In this document: positions 34,167 to 43,954 of the stretch, one piece after another
How the letters are laid out: each line of letters starts with the position of its first letter
Numbering within the stretch: position 1 is the stretch's first letter
NCBI GenBank assembly: GCA_949358305.1
Contig: OX442319.1
Location: 3,596,001-3,660,000, forward strand
Direction of reading: 5' to 3'
Length of the DNA: 64,000 nt
Source: Strigamia acuminata
Taxonomy: Eukaryota; Arthropoda; Chilopoda; Geophilomorpha; Linotaeniidae
Position numbers and translations under genes: made by a program
Notes under the pieces: generated by a model
The model's database searches: none
Seen by the model: only the letters and a program-made list of their open reading frames with translations
What the model was told of the DNA's origin: nothing

Positions 34167-35534
34167 TTATTGTAAAGCGGCACCATTAGGACCAATTACA
34201 AGATAAGAGCAATAGCCTTCAGTAGCCTCTTTCACTTGCAAATCCAAGTTTTTGCTTTTGACGTAACCTTTAATTTTGTCGTAAGCCGCGACGCCAATAT
34301 TTTTGCAACGCCAGAAGAATAGCTTATTCATTGGATTTTGCACTCCCAACAACTTCACGATCGAAGCGGAAGTAATAAATTTGCACGAGTCAAATGTCAA
34401 CATTTTCAAACATTGCAGCGCATTCGATTCCACAAGTTCCGGAATTAAATCGTCAAATCGTATTCGACTTTGATCGAAGCACAATTTTTCTAAACTTGCA
34501 CATTGTACCAACAACGTTTTAACTTGTCGTTCAGTAATGTAATGAGTACGGCTTAAACGCAGTTGACGAAGGTTTTTCAATGGAGCATTAACAATATCAT
34601 TGCGAATCGAACAGTGTTCCAACGATAACTTCTCTAACATTGGCCAAGCACGACCAATTAGTCTAATTTTGACCGGAAACATTCCAAACAACTCGAGATT
34701 CGTTAATCGTTGAGGCCAGATTAAAATATCAAAATCCGGTGAATAATTTCCAATATTTGTCATCAGGTTCAAGCTCGTTAAATTTGGAAAAATTACCTTC
34801 AAGATGGGAACATGATGGTAAGACGCCACTGAAATCGATTCGATGGAATAAGTGCGTAATGTTTTGTTACTATTCAACTGGATTATTAACTTCACAAATA
34901 TTTTCGACCACCCATTGTGTTCAAACACTTTTAAAAGGGGCAGTCGGTTGAGAACAAACAAACATTCCTTGGCGGCCGCCCGAGTCCCTCTAACATCCAA
35001 ATTCTCCAACTTGACGCAACGGCTTAACGATCGAACTCCAACGCCGGTAACTTTTTTGCAACCCGAAATGTCCAGGTGTGTTAAGAGTGGGCAATTCTTT
35101 CCAATTGCAACGACGACTTCATCCGTGCAATGGACACTGAGCCTAAAATTTAATCGTCGAATTTTCGGTAAATTCCGCATCAGTTTGACTGTGGCTGCAA
35201 TCATCTCTTCTGAATTGCCGATATATCCTTCCAAGTTTAAATGCACAAGGTTTTTACAAACTTTTGCGATTTTATCGTACGAACGAATCAGTGACGAATC
35301 GAGCCTAGCCAAATGATGAAGTGATTCGACGCCGGAATGAACGAAAATGTTTGATGGAAAAAGTCTATATTCTTCGTTAAGTTTAACTTGCACTATCAGT
35401 TTTTCAAATATGTTGTTAATAAGCACGGGCGGTTGATTTACCAGCTGATCTTGCATCTCTTCATCTTCAAAACGATCGTTCACAACATTTAAACACAATT
35501 CTTCCAGACTGAATGCTGATTTCCGGCGTGGCAT
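34167..35534 (-). CDS. BC-box leucine-rich-repeat protein, intact copy 2
   Basis: Single-exon frame of 455 residues starting MPRRKSAFS. I chose the start at 35534 over the in-frame ATG at 35585 because homology with copy 1 and a stop in copy 1 begin there. Residues 9-18, SLEELCLNVV, fit the BC-box consensus ([APST]-L-x3-C-x3-[AILV]) that binds Elongin C. A QPPVLINNIFEKL segment behind it could be a Cullin-2 box. From about residue 100 the chain is leucine-rich repeats (LVHLNLEG, LLTHLDISGC, LENLDV, LTSLNLM, LEKLSLEHC, LEKLCFDQS, LKMLTFDSC) ending with a C-terminal cap. ZYG11/ZER1-type receptors of Cullin-2 ubiquitin ligases share this layout, so a role in substrate recognition is a reasonable inference, not shown. 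It has no introns. The exact family is not identified. Confidence 0.75.
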   Translation of the reverse strand: MPRRKSAFSLEELCLNVVNDRFEDEEMQDQLVNQPPVLINNIFEKLIVQVKLNEEYRLFPSNIFVHSGVESLHHLARLDSSLIRSYDKIAKVCKNLVHLNLEGYIGNSEEMIAATVKLMRNLPKIRRLNFRLSVHCTDEVVVAIGKNCPLLTHLDISGCKKVTGVGVRSLSRCVKLENLDVRGTRAAAKECLFVLNRLPLLKVFEHNGWSKIFVKLIIQLNSNKTLRTYSIESISVASYHHVPILKVIFPNLTSLNLMTNIGNYSPDFDILIWPQRLTNLELFGMFPVKIRLIGRAWPMLEKLSLEHCSIRNDIVNAPLKNLRQLRLSRTHYITERQVKTLLVQCASLEKLCFDQSRIRFDDLIPELVESNALQCLKMLTFDSCKFITSASIVKLLGVQNPMNKLFFWRCKNIGVAAYDKIKGYVKSKNLDLQVKEATEGYCSYLVIGPNGAALQ

Positions 35535-35756
35535 GTTGACAAAGAATTGTTGGAAATAGCTCGATCCAAGAATACAACAGTACAACTAGGGTTAAAGATT
35601 ACAAGTGATTTCTTCAACAACAACACTCAGCCCTGATTGGCTGTCATACGAAAACGTTATGCGAACGTCTTAATTTCGGAGTACGGAAAGTCTTCTCTTG
35701 CACCTTTCCCATTGGTTCCTGACGATGAATTTCGGAACCGGTAACTCTTCGTCTGA

Positions 35757-35795
35757 CCAAGGAGGTGAGAAGGAGATGTAACTCCTGCAAAAATG
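35757..35795 (-). repeat. Inverted repeat partner of 37187-37225
   Basis: The reverse complement reads GCAGGAGTTACATCTCCTTC and on through CACCTCCTTGGTC, matching 37187-37225 with one mismatch. The homology continues more weakly outward through a GGAAAATGGCGGA block at each site. The pair brackets the mutase fragment. Confidence 0.75.
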
Positions 35796-35900
35796 GTGTC
35801 ACCATGCGTACGCAATAATCTTCTGCACATGCGCGATTTGCGCAGTGCATTGTGGGATTGTTTCCGCCATTTTCCATACACAGCGATGCTTCCCAAGCGC
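35757..35900. promoter_or_regulatory. Housekeeping-type promoter motif cluster
   Basis: Within about 75 bp the sequence has TGCACATGCGCG (NRF1-like), GCATTGTGGGA (the ZNF143/THAP11-type word) and CCGCCATTTTCC (YY1-like, inverted). The block is 220-360 bp upstream of the intact LRR copy. Part of it recurs inverted at 37120-37225. Whether it drives the LRR gene or is a displaced promoter is open. Confidence 0.45.
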
Positions 35901-36243
35901 GGTAGGCCGGTAAATGCAAATGGAAAAGATGCAAAGCTATGGACTGTGCAAAAGTGACAGTCGTTAGTGTGGAATTTATTCCATTTCCCAAACCCAGCAT
36001 ATCGTGCCTTCAATCTTACATACAAAAATAACATTGCGACATTCGGGATTGTAAAAGTATTTATTGTCGGAAATGCTGTTTGCATTCCATCCAAGACATC
36101 TTTAGTAACAATTTGGAACTGGGTGTAGTGTTTGCATGCTTTGCTAATTTTATTTCGTTAATTTTTTCAAAGTATTGTGTACAATAAATCTCAAAAGTAT
36201 GTACACGATCAATTATATTAAAACAAAAACACGTAGTTCACTC

Positions 36244-37105
36244 TCAAATGGCTTGGGATTTTTTATTTAACGAGGACGATACAAAATCTAGCACTCTCAT
36301 CGCTGGGAGTGGAATTTTTGTTCCTGGGCCGAAAATTGCGCACCCGCCGAGCTTGCCGATTTTGTGTAAGTGGTCGTAATCCTGTGGCGGAATAACGCTG
36401 ACGCAAACTATAAGAATGTCCCTAAATAAAACAAAAATTGTTATTTTCATTGCGTTTTTTTCCTTTTTTAATATTAATTTACGATCTAGCTTCTAATCTA
36501 GCGTCTAGCTTCTAATGCTTTTGCTAATTCCGGTACTAGCGTTCTGTGTCCGGCTGCTAGCGAACTGATTCCCACGACGTGAACATCAGCGTCGATCGCT
36601 TGTTGAGCAAATTCGGCCGGTGTCTTAAATTTAAATATTTAAATTAATGTTTAAATTTTTCTCAATTATTATTTTTAAAACCTGAAATCCGCCTCGACAT
36701 CAAATCCCCGACATCAAATCCCAAATCGACAAAACCGGTCGCTATCACTTTAGCACCGCGGTCTTGGCCATTTTGTCAAACTTTGGACGACTAGAATACG
36801 TGGTCTTCTACCTTACATCTTTTCAAACTCCTATTAATCGTCTGTTGGTTTAATTTTGTTTTAAATTTAAGTTATTACGTACGAATTACCTCGACTTTCT
36901 TCTGCACCAGTTCCCAACTCGTTCGTTTGACCGTAGTCGGTTTTGTACGCACCACTCACTAGACTCCCAGTAGCGACGTGTCTTTCAATATCTTTTAAAT
37001 TTTACACCTTAGACGTTTAAAAATAATTAATTTTTCCATGGATTGCATGATTTCATCCACGGTACAATGCGTTTTGGCCGCTTTAGCTGTGTGTTTAGGC
37101 AGCAC
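36244..37105 (-). pseudogene. MMUT: Methylmalonyl-CoA mutase, 3' fragment, decayed
   Basis: Translated on the minus strand in pieces it follows the C-terminal cobalamin-binding domain of mitochondrial methylmalonyl-CoA mutase: CTVDEI and ERHVATGSLVSGAYKTDYG (37085-36900), then [46 protein letters not shown] and the last exon 36421-36244 (PPQDYDHLHKIG, IFGPGTKIP). Introns persist, so it is not a retrocopy. Lesions seen: the loop that carries the axial cobalamin histidine (family GQDGHDRG) reads GQD-RG with a nearby frameshift; a 14-bp direct duplication at 36695-36722 shifts the frame; a short duplication at about 36486-36512 creates an in-frame TAG. The 5' two thirds of the gene are absent. 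The intact enzyme isomerises methylmalonyl-CoA to succinyl-CoA. Confidence 0.85.
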
Positions 37106-37186
37106 GCGGCATGTTACTGTTTGGAAAATGGCGGATTGAGAGGGAATGACATCACTTCCGGGAAGACAAGCATTGTACCGGAAGTT

Positions 37187-37225
37187 CTGCAGGAGTTACG
37201 TCTCCTTCTCACCTCCTTGGTCTGA
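37187..37225 (+). repeat. Inverted repeat partner of 35757-35795
   Basis: See the partner. It is followed at 37241-37256 by AGCGCCCCCTGGTTGT, a very good match to a CTCF core. Confidence 0.75.
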
Positions 37226-37419
37226 CCATTGTATGCGTACAGCGCCCCCTGGTTGTTGTTTTTTATTTATTATATTATTAATAAAGCACTACACAGTTTT
37301 GTCAGCAAAAGCGTCCCCTTGATGTTTCCCAAAGAAAACAGACGAAGAAGAGCAAGAATGAGGTAGACTGCAATGTTTGGCGTATTGTTAATTATTCTAT
37401 TTAAAATTGTATGTAAATT

Positions 37420-38013
37420 ATGGTCTATTTTCGAATTTTGTTTGCCACAACTGCAGGAATCGGATGTTACAACGGTTCATCCATCGACAAATGGGTGGAA
37501 AAACGATTCAAGGTGAAAGCGCTATTGCACGCCGAACGAATGGCCGGTTCGGAGCTCGGAAGTCGCTTCACGAAATACGGACTTTCTCATCGGGATGTGA
37601 TTTTGAGATATAGAAATTTTCAAATGTCGTACGACCAGAAGAACCGGTTGCCCAACTGGGTTTTGGAACATTCTAATCGTGCCAAACTGAATGCTGCGAC
37701 GAAGTGCGGAGATTCGAGGAAAAATGTAACCAAACCATTTTTCGATCTGTGGGTTAAAAATAAAAAGGAATTTCAATCTGACGCGATCGATTTTGAACCA
37801 GAAATGGTTCCATATACTGTGGCGACCCTGGTGGTCACCGAAGGATTAAAAGATATTTTTCCCTTATCAGAAATGTGTCTGAGAATTATTATTTTTATGT
37901 TTTATATTTTTTATGCCCGGTTGAAGAAATCAGGCAACTTGAAGAAACAATGTGGGTGGTTGCCAGGGCAACCAGCCCACAAGCTTTTTTCTAACAGTAA
38001 ATGCTTCCTGTGA
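37420..38013 (+). pseudogene. EXOG-like nuclease, N-terminal fragment
   Basis: An open frame of 197 residues. About residues 45-90 (KYGLSHRDVILRYRNF, SYDQKNRLPNWVLEHSNRAK) resemble the region just before the active site in EXOG, the mitochondrial inner-membrane DNA/RNA endo-exonuclease of the beta-beta-alpha-metal family. The short hydrophobic start would suit its membrane anchor. The catalytic SRGH motif and everything after it are missing, and the tail (FPLSEMCLRIIIFMFYIFYARL) is unrelated A/T-rich translation. An intron directly after the homology cannot be ruled out, but no downstream exon is present before the LTR-rich region. I treat it as a truncated copy. Confidence 0.6.
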
Positions 38014-38880
38014 GGAGTGAAAACTCCTCACTCTAAAACCAGTTCTGTCATGAAAAAGTCACCCAAGTATTGCTCTCTGATATAATTCAGAGTGGCAACT
38101 GTGACTACTTTGACATATTTTGGACTCATTCTTGTGTTAACACATTGTTAACATGAGAGCTTTGTCTTGCTGTTAAGCAGTGGGATTTCCAGTCTTGCTG
38201 TGAACAATTTCACAGAGGGATTCATCTTCTTGCTGTTGTGAGAACTCAACAGTGAGATTTTTTCTTGCTTTGTTTGAGCAAAGTAGGAAATTTGTCCCAA
38301 TCAACAAATTGGATTCGTTGGTAAGTAAAGATTTATTTAGCATCTTTTTTCAATCAAATCCAAAAAAAAATACACAGGCTTGTGTGGAATTGTATCCTTG
38401 TCCAAATGAGCGTGGTTTCAGGATGAGTCTTTTTTTTTTTTTTTTTTTTTTTTTATTATAATGTGTGAAATGACTTGTTCTAGGGCTTGACGAAGCCCAA
38501 CTTTTAATTTTTTTTTTTTATGCTGAATTGATTTTTTGAAAAAACACACAAAATTACACAAACCAGAAGTTGAACCACACACACACACACAAACGTTCAA
38601 GTCAAGTTAAATAAAAGCCTTTAATGATATAATTTTATTAGACATGATTTAAAAACATTAAATACATAATAATATCAATTTTTTTTAGAAATTTGTGACG
38701 ATTCTACTTTTGGCTGAATAATTAGCCATTATAGGAGATAAATCGGTTTAAACAAGACATTTCTAAATCTAGAAATAACCTAACCGAGATAAGCTACGGA
38801 AGTCTGTGCAACATGAATATGTGATCAAATATAATAACTTACGATTTTCGTGTGATTCAAATGCATATTTATTAACATTA
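38014..38880. other. No gene seen; simple-sequence runs
   Basis: Contains a poly(T) run of about 25 at 38430-38454, a T run at 38510-38519 and an (AC)n run at 38576-38591. Around 38150-38280 related phrases with CTTGCTGT and CAACAGTGAGATT/ACAGAGGGATT recur three to four times, as in a young degenerate tandem repeat. Confidence 0.5.
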
Positions 38881-39780
38881 CAACTGGGTTGGGGTTCTGG
38901 ATAAGTGTAACGGCGGCTACACTGGTTGAGGTTCCGGGCGATGCTGTTCGAGTGGTGCGGCTGACTTTGCGGCATCGTCACAGTTAGCGCTACGGAGACG
39001 TATTCGGTCCCGCAGCTCGGATATCTATTAATACGAAGAATCCTTTGTATTTGGTCGGGAATATTCATTAGAATATTCCGTATTCAAATCATCAAAACAT
39101 TATTAGTGTAATATAACAAATGAATTGTTATATTGTTATTCTATGGGCGGGGACAGTCACGACAGTCAAGGGGACCATCGCGGGAGTTGTTGAAGCTCCA
39201 TCCGCCAGCATGCCTTACGACGACAAGATCTCGTGATCAGGCGCCGGGTATTTGTTTTCTGCGTCAAGTCGCTTTCAGTGGTACCAACCACTGGGTAAAC
39301 AGTTCCTGGGGGACTACCAGATCGGCATTACCAATACCCGAGTGTTTGTTTAGCGCAAGGTATGAATGCAATTGCTCACGGGCTACCAACCCGGTGGGTC
39401 GCCTGTAAATAGGGCTTTTACCGACCTCGGACAAGTCTTGCCCACTTAACGGAAGGGCCAATGCACTGCATCGGAACCCTGGGAAAACGGTTTGCCCGCA
39501 TTTGTTTGACGGGTTTGACTTCCCGTATATGTGCTCTGGCAGAGCATCTGACCTATGATCGGAGAATCTCGCAAATAGATGCGACTATCACCGATCATAT
39601 AATTTGATATTTGTTTAACGGTGTTAATCAATCCCGTGCATGAGCGATATACTAAGCCACCGTATGAAATCCTACTGTCCCTTAAAACAGCTGGCTAACA
39701 CTACGGGGCCATTTCATGTGTGAAACATGTCTATTACCGGAGTTAGCCTTCCCGAAAGGGCCCTACAACAAGCAATAACA
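38881..39780. other. Unidentified G/C-balanced segment
   Basis: About 900 bp with a composition quite unlike the A/T-rich surroundings and without long ORFs. It has many short self-complementary words (GGTACCAACCACTGG, GCTCTGGCAGAGC, CCCGAAAGGG). I checked it by eye against SSU and LSU rRNA landmarks and did not find them. It may be the inner part of a long LTR belonging to the 40272 element. Confidence 0.35.
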
Positions 39781-40271
39781 AACTAGTAATAATACTATTT
39801 GTGGAGAGCTGAGGAGGCCTGATGTGTCGATAAAGAAAGTGAGATCCAACGATAACAACTTATCAATACAAACAATATAAACATATTCAAAATCAAGCCA
39901 AGGGGGGTTGCGCTGGTGAAAACCAGAGCTTATATAGTTCTAGAGAACAATCAGATTAGCGACAGCCAATCAGACGTCAGAATCCATGGATTCGTGGATC
40001 ACTAGTCCGGACCTAATATTGAACTTGGGTCCAGAAGAGTCCGATTGGTTCTCTTCAACAGGTAAGTAAAGTGTGATATTGATTCGATAGAATCAATACC
40101 TCAAGTAAATAATACTTAGTGGAGTCTAATAAAATACTGTATATTTTATTCACAACGTTTATATTAATTCTTTAATATAACTCGTAGCTTTATCGAGTTT
40201 AAACTGCGCGCGTTAGATAAACAGCGCCATCTAGTGTGAACATTGGCTAATACGGTTTTATAACCGTCACA
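39781..40271 (-). repeat. Probable LTR sequence, minus orientation
   Basis: Read on the minus strand, a purine tract (CACCGGGGGATG, 40272-40284) is followed by TGTGTGACGGTTATAAAACC, the usual layout of a polypurine tract and the 5' edge of a 3' LTR. AATAAA-type words follow. The far LTR edge and the matching 5' LTR were not found, so the length is uncertain and may reach 38.9 kb. It includes ACAGCGCCATCTAGTG at 40221-40236. Confidence 0.5.
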
Positions 40272-40284
40272 CATCCCCCGGTGA
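40272..40284 (-). other. Putative polypurine tract
   Basis: Minus-strand CACCGGGGGATG directly abuts a TGTGTG LTR-like start. It would prime plus-strand synthesis of the minus-oriented retroelement. Confidence 0.45.
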
Positions 40285-40992
40285 CAAGCATAGAGTTTTC
40301 CAACTCTTTAATTGTCATTCTTAATATCTTAAGAAATGTTCACCAAATTCTATTGAATTGTCAGACTCAACTCGTACTCTTTTAATTTATTCAAAATTAA
40401 TCAACTACTTTCTTTCAGAAACAGCGTAGACGATTAGACTAATCGGCCTTCCCGCACAGCACATCTCTCGGTTGCCAAGCAACGAAATGAACTCGTCCGA
40501 ACTTGTACTCATGTTCGACAGCGCAGATTTCGAAGGAAATCTTAACTTCTCCTGATCAAAAATAAACTTCTCCGCAGTTTATATAATTTAGATGAGACAT
40601 TAAATAAATTTATGCAAATTTTATTTATCAAATCTAAACTACGAATCATTCTTTATTACGATTGTTATAAAAATGAAAACTGACTTCAACTCGAAGTCTC
40701 TTAACTTTGATCAAAGTAAAAACAAAACACACAATTCTTTATGTAATTCAAACACATCTAATTATGAAAATAATCAAGATCAACAAAATATAAATTGAAT
40801 TCAAACTTGAATCCAATTTTTTAAATCAAACTTATTCTCAAGAATATTAATAATTAGTTTAAAAATCTTCAAACAATTAAACAAATTATTCTTAATTCGG
40901 AAATAAACGAAATCACACTTGAAAACACAACAAACAACACTTGGCATATTTTAAACTTAAAATATCCACTCGAAAAAACAAATGTTTAACTT

Positions 40993-43005
40993 CTACTCTT
41001 TCTGCTCGACGTCGGTCGACTTCTCAACAGGTTTCTCGACTTCAGTCGAGGTTAGGAAATCTGAAGATTCTTCAGTTGCCTCAGTGGAGGCGGCGGAAAA
41101 TACAGCTTCCTCGGGTTTTTCCACTTCCGCCGGACTCGGTGGAGGGAACGGCAAATCTTCAAAAAGATCAGCCACGAAGTCGACGATAGAAATCGGATTC
41201 TCCTCGGCATCCTCGTACTTCGACTCGTCGGAAACATCCGACTTGGCCACTGGAGGAACCTCCGGTTTTTTACTTTGCTCCGACACAATCTTCTGGAGCC
41301 GACGGGCTCGTCCTCGGGCGACGATGTTTTGTCGCTGCTCCTGGGCAATTGCTTTAGCTCTGTCCAGTGTAAGGCATCCTCGCCCACGAGACATGGTTCT
41401 CGGACGAGTTACCACTTCTTCCTCGACGCTCTCAACTTCCTGCACCGTTTCGTCCGAAACTTTGGATACATTCGACGAAGGTGGATGTCGAAAGGCTTCG
41501 ACCGTCAGTCCGGCATTAGCAACGGCTCTTTCCTTCGTGAGGAACCTGGGGTCGATGTACACTAGGGATGAGAACTTGACCAATTTTGGGGTCCCGTCCC
41601 GTCCCGTGTCCCGAATGTCCAAATTTTTCCCGTCCCGTCCCGTCCCGTGTCCCGAATGTCCAAATTTTTTCAGTCCCGTCCCGTCCCGTGTCCCGAATGT
41701 CCAAATTTTTCCCGTCCCGTCCCGTCCCGTGTCCCGAAATGTGCCGATTTTTCGAGTCCAGAACGTAATATGCGCGTATAACGTCAACGTAATACGCGCG
41801 TATAACGTTAAAATATGATCAAATGTGATCAAATATGATCAAATATGATCAAATTTAATCAAATATGATCAAATATGATCAATAAATATGATAAAATGAA
41901 ACTTCACCAAGTCCCGTCCCGTCCCGAATCCCGCATAAGGCAAAAATTATCAGTCCCGTCCCGTCCCGAATCCCGTGAAATAGATTTATCCAGTCCCGTC
42001 CCGTCCCGAATCCCGCTGCGGGACCGGGACGGGACCGGGACCGGGACCGGTCCCGGTCCCGTTCTCATCCCTAATGTACACGGCTTCTCCTCGGGCGTTG
42101 AGAAACACGCGACAAATTGGGCAGTGAGCCCAACATCTCTTCTCGTTCGGCTTCATCCCCTTCACGACGTGGGGTTCCACCTCCTTGCGCCAGGGCTCTG
42201 AGCGCGGTCGCACCTTCGTGCCTCGGCAGTTGGGGCATCTCATAAGAGAAGAGCCGGCGGAAGCACCGCAACACCAACCACAACCAACACAAAACGGACA
42301 GATGGTCTCCGTCGCCTGGTCGGTAACAATATTGTCGTGGGGAATTCCCTGCGCAATATCCCGCGCACACTGCTCACGGCGCTTTTGGGCCGCCTCGTCC
42401 TTCTTCTTGGCTTTATAAGCCATGCGCTGCGCGTTGGGACGGGTCGTCGATGCCGGTATTCGAAAAGCTCCTGGCGGAGGTTCCGTCCATCCAGACGAAG
42501 AGGCAGACGACTTTGCTCCGGCGGGAATCCATCCTGGATTCGTAGCTACCGTTGTAACTGGCGCACTAACGACGGAAGTATTCGCGACGATTGGCGGAAC
42601 ACTTGCTACGGGTGGCTGGAACACTGGCGTGTGTGGAGCCAACGGGACACTGATGACGTTAGTCGGCGGGTGTACCACTTGCGCGAGCGGGGCCAACTGG
42701 GCCACTGGAACTGACTCAGAAATTGTCAGCTGCGCACCTATTCCAGGAAAGACTTCCATTGGCAATGGAGCATTCGCTTGCATGTCGGGCGGAAGACATT
42801 CCGGGTGTGAACCAATCCAGTTCAGAGCGGCTAATTGAAGCGGCGTTAGGTTGAACGTCGGCACTGGTGCAATTTGTTGCAACCTTATTAAATTCCGTTC
42901 GGCGGAACGACGCTGTTCTCCCTCCGTTGAGGTGGATGAGCTGGAGCTGGAACTTCGTCGATGCCGACGATGACTTCGTTTAGAATGGTGTTTATTCGAA
43001 CCCAT
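40993..43005 (-). pseudogene. Cysteine-rich ORF of unknown family, split by a hAT MITE
   Basis: Minus-strand frame from ATG 43005 (MGSNKHHSKRS) to 42074, then interrupted by the MITE 41562-42073, then on to 40993. Without the MITE and one target copy the frame is continuous. The chain has a basic Ser/Arg/His N-terminus, a Pro/Val-rich middle (VPVAQLAPLAQVV), a Cys cluster (CPFCVGCGWCCG, then CPNCRGTK, then CWAHCPICRVF) that looks like zinc-binding knuckles, and an acidic tail. I do not recognise the family. Its place upstream of a purine tract and LTR-like end suggests a Gag-like or accessory ORF of an LTR retroelement, but no polymerase is present. A host zinc-ribbon protein is the alternative. 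Confidence 0.6.
41562..42073. mobile_element. hAT-type MITE, family B
   Basis: 512 bp starting TAGGGATGAGAAC and ending GTTCTCATCCCTA, flanked by a perfect 8-bp duplication ATGTACAC (41554-41561, 42074-42081). The left part is a tandem array of about 36-bp units of CCCGTCCCGTGTCCCGAATG type. The middle has an 11-bp ATGATCAAAT array and the right a second CCCGTCCCG array. It interrupts the cysteine-rich ORF. Confidence 0.93.
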
Positions 43006-43153
43006 TCTAAAATAGAATAAATCATTTATTAAAACAATTTTCGCTTCCGAACTCCCAAAATTCTTTGTATTCAAAAAATTGCAAAAATACGTTCGTAACA
43101 ACTTCGTGTAAACCGAGTTATTTATAACTTGTATCACATGACACTTAATGACT

Positions 43154-43178
43154 TGTTAGAGAGTTTTTCATGTATAAT
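43154..43178 (+). repeat. Copia 5' LTR, first 25 bp
   Basis: Matches the start of the 3' LTR. The continuation lies at 48782-48962, beyond the inserted element. Confidence 0.95.
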
Positions 43179-43954
43179 CACTGCAAAAAATATTAGATTT
43201 TATTGTTGATATACATAAATAAATATATTGTAAACAATATGATTTAATCATTGTAAATCATGTTTATCAAGATTGTTTGATCTAATATTTATCATTGCGT
43301 TTACAAGTTTTAAAAGGACCACTTTACAATCCATATTTACATTGCATTTACTTTTGTTTAGCAAGATTTTTTCTATGTATTTATGAAAGATTTTCATAAT
43401 GTTTAATTAAGCTTTATAATAATTTTATCATTTGATTTAACTTTATTTATTTTTTTGTGTAACAGATTTATCAATTGTTTTAATAACATTTAAGTGAATT
43501 ATGTTATAGTTTTATCATCAATTTTAAAATCCTTTTTCTAAGATTTTAACTTTGTTTATCAATAGTTGTGTTTTATATTACTTTTAGTAATAAATGTAAA
43601 TAAAGTAACAATTGATTTTATTAATGATAATGAAATCATCAAGTAAATAAATAGATAAATTACAAAAAACATATTATAAAATTATATTGTAAATCAATAT
43701 AAAATTTTCATTTTATTCAAAGGTTAAACAAGTAATCACAAAATTATATACATGAATAATAATAATCATTAGTTTAAAAAAAATTACACAAAATTAATAA
43801 TAGCTGAATAAAATACATTTAAATCTCCATGTGCTGGTGATGATGATGATGAAGCAATTAATGCATGTGCATTATTTCCTAATTGACTGTCCTCATATTG
43901 ATCCAACAGCTTATCAAATAGGTTTTCAGAGGCATTCTATACAGCAAAGAAAAT

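Noticed and set aside
38014-38120. Hammerhead ribozyme-like hairpin (AGGAGTGAAAACTCCT)
   Set aside because: The hairpin is real but the CTGATGA and GAAA core of a hammerhead is not present in the right arrangement.
38881-39780. Possible rRNA fragment
   Set aside because: Composition and hairpins suggested it, but I could not find any universally conserved SSU or LSU landmark on either strand.
41586-41768. PVPCPECPNFF-type repeated frames
   Set aside because: They translate the tandem array inside the family B MITE.
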